This document shows positions 35,192 through 44,268 of a stretch of DNA of 51,839 nt, piece by piece. Within the stretch, counting starts at the first letter, position 1. Each line of letters opens with the position of its first letter. The notes beneath the pieces were generated by a model that saw nothing but the letters and a program-made list of their open reading frames with translations, was not told the DNA's origin and did not search any database. The stretch spans positions 1 through 51,839 of the forward strand of contig NZ_FOWR01000035.1 in assembly GCF_900115495.1 (NCBI RefSeq), written 5' to 3'. Position numbers and translations under genes: made by a program. Source of the stretch: Enterovibrio norvegicus DSM 15893. Lineage in GTDB: Bacteria > Pseudomonadota > Gammaproteobacteria > Enterobacterales > Vibrionaceae.

Positions 35192-36114
35192 AACTTACTG
35201 CATCACGCCGTGAGCCATTATTGTTATTTATTATTCTGCCAGAGCGACACCGTGGTGTGAGGATCTCGTATGAAATAGATCACATTGAAACACCAGAATT
35301 TCGGATAACTTACCAAGTTAGTGAATGTTAAAAAAGACACAAGGCGTTTCATTTTTGGGATGGCGTGTTTGTTTTAATTCAATGCAACATCACAATGCTT
35401 CTGATATCTAAAAAGTTATTCGTCACACAAATAAATGGGCAGGTAAAATAATCAAAAGAAACAAAGAGACCTCTCCACTGAACACGAAAACATGCATCTC
35501 TGGTTAACTGAAAGGAATGGCATTGATATATAAAAATGTCACAAAACACAATTAATATATTTAAACTCAATCACTTACCATAAATTCTTAACGCTAATTT
35601 CAGAAAGTTGTCGTCTAAAACCCTCACTCTACGCGGAGAATAATACTCGCTGTCATTCTATATCGAAGTACATTTTTAATGCTTAACAGAAAGTCAAACG
35701 CGCTAACACCTTGCACACGCTGTATTTTCTATAGACGCTAAAAATACAAGTGATACATCGGTCATATTTTTGAGAAGAAAATTAACAATTTCATTAAACC
35801 TCCTTTATTCGAAGGCACAAGTCCCCCAAATAAACTATTAATAGACACGGGCTAAACAACAAATTGTATATAAGTAAGTAATAAAATACGCATACATAAA
35901 ATAGCTCGCAATTAAAAAAATAACTCAACACTTTGTTTATACGGTTAAATTTACCTTTTCCTTACCCAAGAAAAGAGGATCATTGTGCCGATTTTATCGT
36001 CTCGCAGAGAGAGGAGTGGCCCCGTGATGATTATTGCCTGTCCGTGAATAAAAACACCCCGGTGTATGACACGTTCAATGAAAGGCAACCGCGTAGTATT
36101 ACGAGAAAATTGGT
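35192..36114. other. 923-bp AT-rich intergenic region
   Basis: Between the divergent REC-EAL and EIIC-EAL genes. Low GC throughout, with only short open frames that lack ribosome-binding sites or family signals. A weak IR (GTATTTT/AAAATAC near 35723-35747) is the only structure I noticed. Probably regulatory DNA; it could hide an sRNA. Confidence 0.5.
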
Positions 36115-38214
36115 ATGAAAACCCCTTTAATGAACAGTTGGTTAGTTCAGCTCTTGTCACCTTCACTGCCCCGCCGTTCAGGCGCACTCAGCGCACTACG
36201 AGATGGCATGCTTTGGCTTGTTCCTTGTTTGATTCTGTCGAACATATTGATATTCGCCTCTAGCTTGCTCGATTTCTTCAGTTTAAACGAGCCCCTATTA
36301 ATGGAAGGACTCCATCAACTCAACGGTTGGTTAACGAGTCTCTACCCCTATTTTTTTGCTGCCTCCATCAGCATGATGCTCGCTATCTACTGGCGGTTAC
36401 CTCGCCCACCCATCGCCATTTTGAACATGGCCTACATTGCGGTCACAGCACAAATTCTCGGTCACGAAGGCCAAGCTGAAGCCACCTTGTTATTGTTTGT
36501 TGGTCTCACCATGCCGCTCTATAGCGTGCCACTGCTTTCCAAGTTAGAGCGCATGCCGTTCGCTCGAATTCTAGAAACCGAACTGGCTGGCAAACCCGTC
36601 AAAGATTCCATGAACCTGATGCTACCGGGGGCGCTTGTCGCGGCGGTTGTCGCCGTTGTGGCCTTCGCACTTAATGCCTTATTCAATTATTTCGAATTCG
36701 ACATCCTATTGAATGCTTTTCATGGGATGGATGTTGAAAACAACCCTATCGAATCAGGCTGCACATTTGCCGCGCTTAATTCCATGTTTTGGTTTGTTGG
36801 AATACACGGCTATTACGCGCTTACCCCTATGGTTGAGCCATTGATTACCGCGTTGGACATTAACCGCACTGCTGTTCTAGCTGGGGGCCATGCTCCCAAT
36901 GTGATGAGCCTTTCTACCCTCTCTCTGTTTGTTTTTGTTGGTGGTGCAGGTGCAACACTGGGCCTATCCATCGCGCTGATCGCGTTTTCCAAAAGCAAAA
37001 TGATGCGGGTAATTGCCATTACCAGTATTCCCCTTGGGCTCTTCAACATAAACGAACTGCTGTTATTTGGATTGCCTATTATCTTCAACCCGCGCTTGTT
37101 CCTTCCCTTTCTTTTCACGCCACTCGTGAACGTCGTTGTGACCGTACTTGTGCTTCAAATGGGCTTGGTCGCCGTGCCTTACACATTGGCGCCGATGAGT
37201 AGCCCAATCATCATCAATGCATACGTTGCGACGGGCGGGGACATTTCTGCCATTGCGTTGCAGCTCTTTATTATTGCCCTCAATGTGCTGATCTACCTGC
37301 CTTTCGTGCGCAGAATCGACAATCAAGCCAAGCAGCAAGAGGTCTACATACCGTCTCTCGACACCACCTTTACTCGCCGTGAAGAAGAAGCGTATGTGCT
37401 TTCTGTTGATCCGGTACGCGAAGCGTTGCTTCGCTCAAAAGAAATGGAAGACACTCACAAGAGCATGGCGCTTTTCTCTAACCGCGAGTTTTACTTAGAA
37501 TACCAACCACAGATCAATTCCATTACGCAAAAGGTCGTCGGAATGGAAGCCTTAATTCGGGTGAGAGACCAGCGAGGCAATGTCGAGTTACCCGCTGATT
37601 TTCTGCATATTTTCGAGAAAGCCAACATGATGAGCGACATTGATGTTTGGGTCGTCAAAAATAGCGTGGCGCAGTGTGAAGCATGGATACGCGAAGGATT
37701 GGAAATTCCGATCAGTGTGAACATCACCAGCCCAACGCTGACCAATGCACAAAAGGTGGGAGACATTCTTCTGCTGATTGAACGCGTACCCGGATTGATC
37801 CATTTCGAGATAACCGAAGATACATTGATTCAAAACGAAATCATGGTGGGAGATTCGATTCGCCGATTGCATGAGGCTGGCGCGCGCGTTCATATTGATG
37901 ATTTTGGCACCGGCTACAGTTCGCTCAGCTACCTAAACCGGTTTGATATTGACGCTCTCAAGATTGATCAAAGTTTCGTGGCTGCACTCAGCAATGAAAA
38001 GGGTCAGAAAGTGTTTAACGGCTTAATAGCCATTGCCAACGAGCTCGATATCAAAATTATTGTCGAAGGCGTAGAGACCAAGGAGCAATATGCTTACGTC
38101 TCACAGAAAGCGGATGTAGAAGTACAAGGTTGGTATTTCTCACGCGCCATCGCCGCGAACGATTTCGCCAGTTTCAACATTCAACACACCGCCACAATGA
38201 ACGCAAATATCTAG
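36115..38214 (+). CDS. PTS EIIC-like membrane sensor fused to EAL domain
   Basis: 699 residues. Residues 1-415 form a PTS lactose/cellobiose-type EIIC membrane domain of about ten helices, with ALNSMFWFVGIHGYYALTPM and IPLGLFNINELLLFGLPIIFNPRLFLPF, the sugar-site motifs of the family. No EIIA or EIIB is attached. After a linker, residues about 445-690 are an EAL domain with EALIRVRD, SVNITSP, FEITEDT, HIDDFGTGYSS, LKIDQSFV, IVEGVE and VQGWYFS, all catalytic positions kept. The EIIC part probably senses or binds a sugar and tunes c-di-GMP breakdown. GAGAAA is the only ribosome-binding site seen. Divergent from the REC-EAL gene. Confidence 0.9.
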   Translation: MKTPLMNSWLVQLLSPSLPRRSGALSALRDGMLWLVPCLILSNILIFASSLLDFFSLNEPLLMEGLHQLNGWLTSLYPYFFAASISMMLAIYWRLPRPPIAILNMAYIAVTAQILGHEGQAEATLLLFVGLTMPLYSVPLLSKLERMPFARILETELAGKPVKDSMNLMLPGALVAAVVAVVAFALNALFNYFEFDILLNAFHGMDVENNPIESGCTFAALNSMFWFVGIHGYYALTPMVEPLITALDINRTAVLAGGHAPNVMSLSTLSLFVFVGGAGATLGLSIALIAFSKSKMMRVIAITSIPLGLFNINELLLFGLPIIFNPRLFLPFLFTPLVNVVVTVLVLQMGLVAVPYTLAPMSSPIIINAYVATGGDISAIALQLFIIALNVLIYLPFVRRIDNQAKQQEVYIPSLDTTFTRREEEAYVLSVDPVREALLRSKEMEDTHKSMALFSNREFYLEYQPQINSITQKVVGMEALIRVRDQRGNVELPADFLHIFEKANMMSDIDVWVVKNSVAQCEAWIREGLEIPISVNITSPTLTNAQKVGDILLLIERVPGLIHFEITEDTLIQNEIMVGDSIRRLHEAGARVHIDDFGTGYSSLSYLNRFDIDALKIDQSFVAALSNEKGQKVFNGLIAIANELDIKIIVEGVETKEQYAYVSQKADVEVQGWYFSRAIAANDFASFNIQHTATMNANI

Positions 38215-38242
38215 TTGGACGACAGCCATTTATGCATGCAGA

Positions 38243-38270
38243 AAGAGCACAGAAACGTGCTCTTCTCACT
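38243..38270 (+). terminator. Hairpin after the EIIC-EAL gene
   Basis: AAGAGCAC pairs with GTGCTCTT around AGAAAC; a C/T-rich tail follows. Two copies of CGCATTCT come right after (38273-38288). Confidence 0.65.
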
Positions 38271-38405
38271 TTCGCATTCTCGCATTCTCGCCACCTCGCT
38301 AGCATCGATTCATCGGCGATGTGCTCGCGAATACATTCCTAAGTCAACCCTGTCTCTGTATACTCCGCCTTATTGCACTATCGCACATCAACAAGGTTCC
38401 ATTTC

Positions 38406-39038
38406 ATGCCATCAACACCCGCGCATTCCGTTATCGTTCTCGACTTCGAAACCACAGGCTTATCACCGAACATGGGCGATCGCGCCATCGAAATCGGTGC
38501 TGTTAAATTAGTGAATGGTGACGTCGTCGATACCTTCCAAGAATTGATGAATCCAGGCCGTCGCGTCAGCAGTTTTATCGAGGGTTACACGGGTATCACC
38601 AACAACATGCTTCGCACTGCAGCAAGTTGTGAAGACGTTATGGCGAAATTTGGACATTTCATTGGCGACAGCCACCTTGTTGCGCACAATGCCTCGTTCG
38701 ATAAGCGTTTTCTTGATGCTGAATTAGAACGTGTGAACGTGCGTTATTCTGGCCAGTTTGCATGTTCAATGTTGATTGCTCGCCGCTTGATACAAGATGC
38801 ACCTACCCACAAATTGGGCGATTTAGTGCGCTTCAAACACATCGACAACGACGGCGTATTTCACCGTGCGTTAGCCGATGCACAAATGACGGCAAAACTC
38901 TGGATGGCAATGATCGAGGAGCTCGAACAACAAGGCGTGTTCGACCCGAGCTTCAAACTGATGCAAACCATCAGTAAAACCAGCAAGGGTGCGATGAGAG
39001 GGTTATTAGAAAAGGCTCGTAGCAACGCGAAGTCTTAA
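38406..39038 (+). CDS. DnaQ-like 3'-5' exonuclease (DEDDh)
   Basis: 210 residues with the three Exo motifs: [10 protein letters not shown] (Exo I, D and E), [16 protein letters not shown] (Exo II, D) and [10 protein letters not shown] (Exo III, H and D). This is the DEDDh group of DnaQ epsilon subunit and RNase T. The C-terminal 40 residues are a charged helix. It is too short and unlinked for DnaE-associated epsilon, so it is probably a stand-alone proofreading or repair nuclease. ATG at 38406 chosen for the AAGG 9 nt upstream; an earlier in-frame ATG (38373) would add residues before the conserved strand. Stops inside the 3' end of the converging gene (4-bp overlap). Confidence 0.9.
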   Translation: MPSTPAHSVIVLDFETTGLSPNMGDRAIEIGAVKLVNGDVVDTFQELMNPGRRVSSFIEGYTGITNNMLRTAASCEDVMAKFGHFIGDSHLVAHNASFDKRFLDAELERVNVRYSGQFACSMLIARRLIQDAPTHKLGDLVRFKHIDNDGVFHRALADAQMTAKLWMAMIEELEQQGVFDPSFKLMQTISKTSKGAMRGLLEKARSNAKS

Positions 39039-39331
39039 AACTCAATCCGAGAAAAGTGGCGGTTTTCTTCTAAGGCTTCCATGCTCAAAATGTCCATTAA
39101 ATCGACCTCGACGCTTTCATCTCTGCCCATAGTGCCAGAGGGTGTATGAGTGAGCACAAAACACAACAATTCCCTCTTCAGACCTGGGTTATTAAGCTCG
39201 GAAGGCATGCTTTCCGTCTTCGTTGTCGTGCCTATCCCGTCAAGTACTTGACCATTTTTTAGCGTTAAAGCAACGCGGATCCGATAAAGACAGGTAATCT
39301 CAATGTAATCGTGAATGTCGCAAGCAATCAT
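39035..39331 (-). CDS. Rho-binding antiterminator (Rof/YaeO-like) protein
   Basis: 98 residues. The N-terminal [31 protein letters not shown] matches the Rof fold (small Sm-like barrel, CxxHDYIEIxC opening), and the C-terminus [16 protein letters not shown] matches the long marine Rof relatives. E. coli Rof binds Rho and blocks RNA entry. The central acidic loop is longer than in E. coli. AAGGAG lies 6-7 nt before the ATG. Its stop codon shares TTAA with the exonuclease stop on the other strand. Confidence 0.75.
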   Translation of the reverse strand: MIACDIHDYIEITCLYRIRVALTLKNGQVLDGIGTTTKTESMPSELNNPGLKRELLCFVLTHTPSGTMGRDESVEVDLMDILSMEALEENRHFSRIEF

Positions 39332-39482
39332 TGTTATCTCCTTACTGCATGCTTACTTTTCAAGTAAAGCTTGTATTCAATCAATGTCGTTAGCTGAAAA
39401 ACCAGACCACCCTCTCTTTGATATCACGAGAGAGCGGTCACCGCGTCAAAACACAAGAAGGAATACGTAGTTATTACGAGAA

Positions 39483-40019
39483 TTAGGTAAGAGAAACCTT
39501 TGGAAAATCAACGTCTACATCAAAAGCCACGTTGGTGTAATTGGTAAAGATGTTCAGTGCAACGTGCGCCAGAATTTCTGCAATATCTCCATCGGAGTAT
39601 CCCGCATCGCGCACCCGCTGAACATCGTCAGCAGAAACTTGGCCATGCTGTTTTACTAACTTTACCGCAAAGTCTAACGCTGCTTGTGTTTTTGGGTCAC
39701 TTCCTTCACCACGTTGCGCACTCTGCATTTGTTCCAAACTGACGCCCGCATTTTGTCCCAGGAGGGTATGAGCGGCAAGACAGTACTCGCAGCGATTTAT
39801 ATCTGCAACGAGCACTGCAATTTGCTCGCCGAGTTTTGCCCCTAGCTTGCCCTTTCCTAGGGCACCAAAGGATGTCCACATGCTTTCAAGAGCTGGTGCA
39901 GAATGCCCAATGGTTTTAAACATGTTTGGAACAGCGCCAAATGCGCCATGTATCTCATCAAAAAGTGCTTTCTGTTGTGTGTTCGCCTCAGCAACGTTAA
40001 CGGGGTTGATCTTCGCCAT
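39483..40019 (-). CDS. Carboxymuconolactone decarboxylase/AhpD-like protein
   Basis: 178 residues. The CMD/AhpD motif INRCEYCLAAHTLLG carries the redox CxxC pair and the histidine that in AhpD relays protons; the N-terminal FDEIHGAFGAVPNMFKTIGHSAPALESMW is typical of the peroxidase-related subgroup. It probably detoxifies peroxides or a reactive organic. AAGGAG lies before the ATG. It lies downstream of, and on the same strand as, the LysR gene; the gap between them contains an inverted repeat. Confidence 0.92.
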   Translation of the reverse strand: MAKINPVNVAEANTQQKALFDEIHGAFGAVPNMFKTIGHSAPALESMWTSFGALGKGKLGAKLGEQIAVLVADINRCEYCLAAHTLLGQNAGVSLEQMQSAQRGEGSDPKTQAALDFAVKLVKQHGQVSADDVQRVRDAGYSDGDIAEILAHVALNIFTNYTNVAFDVDVDFPKVSLT

Positions 40020-40117
40020 GTTGAATCTCCTTGATAATAGGTAGTTTATTAGTCATCTCTGAGTTAATGGTTTCGACTCAATACAATATAAACTAGCAAT
40101 ACTTTGTGACGAAATCA

Positions 40118-40142
40118 ACATAGTTTTGTATCGAAACTATGT
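40118..40142. promoter_or_regulatory. Inverted repeat upstream of the AhpD-like gene
   Basis: ACATAGTTT (40118-40126) and AAACTATGT (40134-40142) are separated by 7 bp, about 100 bp before the AhpD-like start codon. Candidate binding site for the neighbouring LysR protein. Confidence 0.45.
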
Positions 40143-40312
40143 GTTGTGTAATACCGCTTTGCTAAGAAATTTTAACTGACTGTTTTAACTTAATTTAATA
40201 GAATTTTAGTATCAAAAAATTGGGTAAAAAGAAGGCAAGCAACGCGAGCATCATACGACACGAGCACGTTAGAAAGAGTTCAGCGGATACGTTGGGGGAT
40301 GCATTTAGGCTA

Positions 40313-41218
40313 TTACTGCCGGGGAATGACTGAATAATATTGTTCTTTCTCCGCAAGAAAGCGGGCAAGTAACAAGGTCAAATTGGCGCGTCGAGATTTG
40401 TCTGGCCAGACGGCGTAGCAGCCTAAAGGACTCAGCGTCCATTCTGGCAGCAGGTGAACAAGCTTGCCCGACGTCACCCCCTCTTCAGCAAGGTGCCAAG
40501 GTAGTACTGTCACACCCACGTTTTGCTGCACTAAATGTGCCAGAGCATCGATGCTGTCGACCTGCAAGCGATAGTTATTGAAAGCAATCACGCAGGTTTC
40601 GTCACTCGCGGTGAATTCAATGTTCTCATTGCGCTGTTTGTAGCTGATCCAATCCCACGATTGCACATCTTCGGGTGTTTTAGGGCTAGGGCGAGACGCG
40701 GCATACTCAGTCCCTGCAACCAACACTCGTTGATATTCCCCAAGCTTTCGCGCCACCATGGAACTGTCCTCTAGCCAACCCATTCGAATATTCAAATCGA
40801 AGCCGTTCTCCAATAACCCGACAAGATGGTCGGTATAAGAAACTGACAAGGTAACGCGAGGGTATTCGCGTACAAATTCGGCCAAAATCGTAGAGATCCG
40901 AGAAGAGGCCATATAGGCAGGCAACGACACATTCAGCGCACCAAGCGGCTCAACGGACAAGGCATTCAACTCATCCAACCCCACTTCCGCATTCCGAAGC
41001 ATTTCCACCACGCGGGGATAAAACAACTTCCCTTCATTGCTCAGTGCAAGTTTTCGTGTGGTGCGGTAAAGCAAGGTGATCCCCAAATGGTCTTCAAGAT
41101 CTGACACGGTTTGGCTCACTCGAGACGGTGCCAAGTTCAAATCTTTTGCCGCTGCACGAAAAGAACCTTCGTCCACCACGCGGGCAAATATCGCCATGTG
41201 CTTTAGGTAATCAATCAT
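40313..41218 (-). CDS. LysR family transcriptional regulator
   Basis: 301 residues. The LysR winged helix is at the N-terminus ([59 protein letters not shown]), followed by a substrate-binding domain (about 90-295) that senses a small effector. It belongs to the subgroup with ...[24 protein letters not shown]. Divergent from the outer-membrane protein gene and upstream of the AhpD-like gene; either or both may be targets. Confidence 0.95.
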   Translation of the reverse strand: MIDYLKHMAIFARVVDEGSFRAAAKDLNLAPSRVSQTVSDLEDHLGITLLYRTTRKLALSNEGKLFYPRVVEMLRNAEVGLDELNALSVEPLGALNVSLPAYMASSRISTILAEFVREYPRVTLSVSYTDHLVGLLENGFDLNIRMGWLEDSSMVARKLGEYQRVLVAGTEYAASRPSPKTPEDVQSWDWISYKQRNENIEFTASDETCVIAFNNYRLQVDSIDALAHLVQQNVGVTVLPWHLAEEGVTSGKLVHLLPEWTLSPLGCYAVWPDKSRRANLTLLLARFLAEKEQYYSVIPRQ

Positions 41219-41332
41219 TGTTCTGCTTTGCGGAATTATATCTTCTGATAATACAGGATAACAGATGTAAAAAATTTGTTGTAACTTCTCACTGCGTAAT
41301 ACACCACATCACGTAACGCGAAGGGAGACATC

Positions 41333-42079
41333 ATGAATTTAACGCGCACACCTCTATATGTTGCCGCATTCGCAACGACCTTTTTATCAGGTCTCGCCAG
41401 CGCAGAGGGCTTATACGTCAAAGGTTTAGTGGGTAAAAGCTACCAAGCGACAGACTCAGAACCTTACGGTAACAACATCGCACAAGATACCGATTTCCCC
41501 GGTAAGTTCGGCGCAGGTGACGGCACCGTAAGCACGTTGGGCTTGGGCTATGTGATCAACGAACAATTCCGCATTGAAACGCGTTTGGGCTATCGCGAAG
41601 GCAAATTTAATAGCCAACGTGTAGGCACTGGTGCACGCACAGGTGAAGAATATGTGCTTAACGGCAAACTCAAGAGCACGACGCTGACTGTGGAAGGTTT
41701 CTACGACGTTGACACTGGCACTGCATTTACCCCTTACATAAAGGCAGGCGTGGGTGTGGCACGAAACGAATATTCCGCACGTTTAGGTGGCGCAGGTGTT
41801 CAAGGTTTCTTTGACCAACTCGATGGAACCGTGGACGGCTACTACGATGACTATGCCGATGAAACCTCGACCGAATTTACCTGGAACATTGGATTGGGCG
41901 CGAGTTATGCCATTACAGATCAACTCAGTCTAATCGGTGAGTATCAATATATTTCATTGGGTGATGCTGGCACGGGTGTGGATTCGCTTGATTTTGGCTC
42001 TGGCGAAACCAATGACGGTTTCCGTATCGATGACGCAACCGCACACGAAGTGCAAGTGGGCTTGCGTTACCACTTCTAA
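41333..42079 (+). CDS. Outer-membrane beta-barrel protein
   Basis: 248 residues. A Sec signal (cleavage after LASA) is followed by alternating amphipathic strands GLYVKGLVGKSYQ, STLGLGYVINEQFRIETRLGYREGKF, FTPYIKAGVGVARNEYS, FTWNIGLGASYAITDQLSLIGEYQYISLGD and EVQVGLRYHF with a terminal Phe, the Bam signature. The size fits an eight-stranded barrel (OmpA/Opa-like). Probably the first gene of a three-gene envelope operon (gaps of 33 and 53 bp) and divergent from LysR. Confidence 0.9.
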   Translation: MNLTRTPLYVAAFATTFLSGLASAEGLYVKGLVGKSYQATDSEPYGNNIAQDTDFPGKFGAGDGTVSTLGLGYVINEQFRIETRLGYREGKFNSQRVGTGARTGEEYVLNGKLKSTTLTVEGFYDVDTGTAFTPYIKAGVGVARNEYSARLGGAGVQGFFDQLDGTVDGYYDDYADETSTEFTWNIGLGASYAITDQLSLIGEYQYISLGDAGTGVDSLDFGSGETNDGFRIDDATAHEVQVGLRYHF

Positions 42080-42112
42080 GCAAAACCCAATACTCAGTCA
42101 CGGAGCGATGTT

Positions 42113-42667
42113 ATGAGCACGAAACGGAAAATCAGCGCGCTATTTGCCTTCATTTTGTCATCTTCTGTCGTTCAAACATCCTTCGCGACTGGCGTTGAAA
42201 CGTTACCAACAAGAACCAGCCCTGTCCCTGCTACGACAAACAGCGTGCCGCATGTTCAGCTAGGCGGAGAATCAAACCCTGCTTTGTTGAAAGATCTGAT
42301 GGCCCGTGCTTCTCGCATTCCTGGTGTGGATATTCGAGAGACTGTGATTTCCATGTCTGGGACAAAAGGGTTCTGGATTGAAGAGCACGTATCACTGGCA
42401 AACCCACAATCTATTGTGGGTGGTCGCGAATTCGCCCACATGCACCCAGATGGCAGTTTGCATGCCTCATTGTCACCCGATTTAGCCGTAAAAGCGGTCA
42501 ATGCTGGGTGGGCGACACCTCACCCTTGGTCGAAAAAAAGATTGGGCTGGGAGGGGTTTGTGATGATTTATACCCCTACCACTGACAGCGAAGTCGATAC
42601 CGTTTACCAACTCATACTGGCGTCTTTTGATTTCGTTACAGGGCAGAAATTGTCCTCACTTCAGTAA
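42113..42667 (+). CDS. Exported luciferase-domain (DUF5519) protein
   Basis: 184 residues. A signal-like hydrophobic N-terminus (ISALFAFILSSSVVQTSFATG) leads to a short linker and the DUF5519 'luciferase' domain: LKDLMARASRIPGVDIRE, GGREFAHMHPDGSLHASLSPDLAVKAVNAGWATPHPW and WEGFVMIYTPTTDSEVDTVYQLI. The histidines in EFAHMHPDGSLHA resemble a binding site. The name derives from a shared fold; no light emission is implied. Most relatives are cytosolic, so export is notable. Lies between an outer-membrane barrel and a lipoprotein gene. Confidence 0.75.
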   Translation: MSTKRKISALFAFILSSSVVQTSFATGVETLPTRTSPVPATTNSVPHVQLGGESNPALLKDLMARASRIPGVDIRETVISMSGTKGFWIEEHVSLANPQSIVGGREFAHMHPDGSLHASLSPDLAVKAVNAGWATPHPWSKKRLGWEGFVMIYTPTTDSEVDTVYQLILASFDFVTGQKLSSLQ

Positions 42668-42720
42668 CCGTTTTTTCTCGCTACGCCATTTCTCAGAATG
42701 TTAAACCGGAGCTATTCCTC

Positions 42721-43647
42721 ATGACGACGAGCATAACAACGAAAATTCGCAGAGCAGCAATCAACCCGCGCACCGCACTTATTAGCGCATTATGTTTGGG
42801 TGTTACCGCCTGCCACAGCAACCAAATAAAACTCAGCAATTCAGATGTCGACTTTTCTAACTGCCGAGAAATCGCTGGCGGCATTGTGGTCGCAAAGGCC
42901 GATTTACAATCGCAGGTGCCTGAAGGCATCACGGTGAATAGCCTGACCGACATGGGATTTGTGTTCGAAGGGTCAGACGATCAAGGCATGCTGATCGTGC
43001 GTTCGCTCTCATGTGAAGCCATTCTGGTAACCGATTCAAAAGACAGGGTAAGAGCAGATAACAACGTTGCTTTTGTACATGTGGGCACACCAATTAATGT
43101 ATCAAACCTTCCGGCCACCACGTACTCAAACGACAGCGTAAATGGCGCAGATTTCAACATTTACGCGCTCAGCTACCAAACCTCATCGCCAGCTTACTTC
43201 GGTGCAATGAAACGCGCGGGGATGCAGAACATTGATTTGAATGAAGGCATCGTCAATGAACTCACTGACAACGATCCCAACACATGCAGCACGGCCAACT
43301 TGAAAGTTAACGTACCAGGCGAGAGCCAATACGCGTTGGGCATTACAGGTAATGTTGTTGAAGCCACGGCTGAATGCCATGTGGGTGGCGCTGATTTCAT
43401 TGCAAACTGGTGGTCTGTCGATAAACACGATCGTGTCACTGCGTTAAGTAATGAGGTTATTGATCAAACCTTCACCGACACCGCAGGCCCTGATGTGTTT
43501 GTTGTCACCAATGATGGCACGACCATCAATGAACTGATTGGTACAAACCGTAGCGCATTTACAGGCTTTTCAGGCAGCGGTTACATCCCATCTGAAGGGC
43601 TTGGCAACGTTGACATGGTGGCGGAAGCGTTGGGACCATTGAACTGA
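42721..43647 (+). CDS. Hypothetical lipoprotein
   Basis: 308 residues. A long N-terminus (MTTSITTKIRRAAINPRTALISALCLGVTAC) ends in the lipobox VTAC (Cys31). The mature part is beta-rich with no family I recognise: DMGFVFEGSDDQGMLIVRSLSCEAI, FNIYALSYQTSSPAYFGAMKRAGMQNIDL, then FIANWWSVDKHDRVTALSNEVIDQTFTD. Four or five cysteines could pair outside. Third gene of the envelope operon and followed by a terminator. A role with the barrel protein is possible. Confidence 0.75.
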   Translation: MTTSITTKIRRAAINPRTALISALCLGVTACHSNQIKLSNSDVDFSNCREIAGGIVVAKADLQSQVPEGITVNSLTDMGFVFEGSDDQGMLIVRSLSCEAILVTDSKDRVRADNNVAFVHVGTPINVSNLPATTYSNDSVNGADFNIYALSYQTSSPAYFGAMKRAGMQNIDLNEGIVNELTDNDPNTCSTANLKVNVPGESQYALGITGNVVEATAECHVGGADFIANWWSVDKHDRVTALSNEVIDQTFTDTAGPDVFVVTNDGTTINELIGTNRSAFTGFSGSGYIPSEGLGNVDMVAEALGPLN

Positions 43648-43722
43648 TCATTGTTCATCTTATATACGTAGAGAGTGCTTCACCCTCGCACTTCACAGCC
43701 TCTATCGTATAGAAACAACATC

Positions 43723-43755
43723 GCTGCTGACATCCACTGCTCAGCGGCTTTTTTT
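43723..43755 (+). terminator. Intrinsic terminator after the envelope operon
   Basis: GCTGCTGA (43723-43730) pairs with TCAGCGGC (43741-43748, one G-T pair), followed by T7. Confidence 0.85.
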
Positions 43756-43998
43756 AGGTTTATCCAAAGAGGTTTTGTTTTCGTTCTCTCAAGTAGAGAA
43801 ACAAACGAATTAATTCTAAACCTCTCTTTTTCATTCCATGTCTGATTTTTTATCTCGCCATAAAATAAGCAGAAAACGGCAATAGCCATTTCCATACTGC
43901 GTCTGTTTCCATCGAAGAAAATAAACCGTCACTCCAACTGTAAAAGCTAAAAAACGCACTATATGCACCTTTCTGCAAAACAACACACGCCAGATTAA

Positions 43999-44032
43999 GT
44001 CTCATTTACTGAATGATTTCAGTAAATGAGAC
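43999..44032. repeat. Perfect 15-bp inverted repeat
   Basis: GTCTCATTTACTGAA (43999-44013) and TTCAGTAAATGAGAC (44018-44032) with a TGAT loop. No T run follows on either strand, which argues against a simple terminator. It stands 237 bp before bufA. Confidence 0.85.
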
Positions 44033-44268
44033 AAACATGCAATAGCTTTTGGCAACCTACCTTCTCATCCAAAATAATTATCTGCAAAACAATGTGTTAA
44101 AAGTGTTTTCCATATTTTTTACATTTTTGAAATAAACTCAGAATGTCGTGGGTCTCTTTAATTGGATTCGACATTCGTCAATACCAGATGGTGGCAGTGC
44201 TCTCAATTCCACTCACTTTTAGAGCACAACAATGGCTACTCATTCTTAATACATATTGGAGATAGACC

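Larger units (their letters stand above)
43648..44268. other. Intergenic region before the bufferin operon
   Basis: 621 bp. It holds a terminator for the envelope operon, a perfect 15-bp inverted repeat, and two copies of TCTGCAAAACAA (43972-43983 and 44081-44092) that flank it. A minus-strand open frame at 43680-43895 has no support. The right half must hold the bufA promoter. Confidence 0.6.

Noticed and set aside
35379-36118. Short open frames in the AT-rich gap between the EAL genes (35379-35570 minus, 35933-36118 plus)
   Set aside because: No ribosome-binding site, no recognisable protein features, base composition of non-coding DNA.
42113-42667. Light-producing luciferase
   Set aside because: The domain shares only the Pfam name; lux genes and the bacterial luciferase TIM barrel are absent.
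43680-43895. 71-codon minus-strand frame after the envelope operon
   Set aside because: It covers the intrinsic terminator at 43723-43755 and has no convincing ribosome-binding site or homology pattern.
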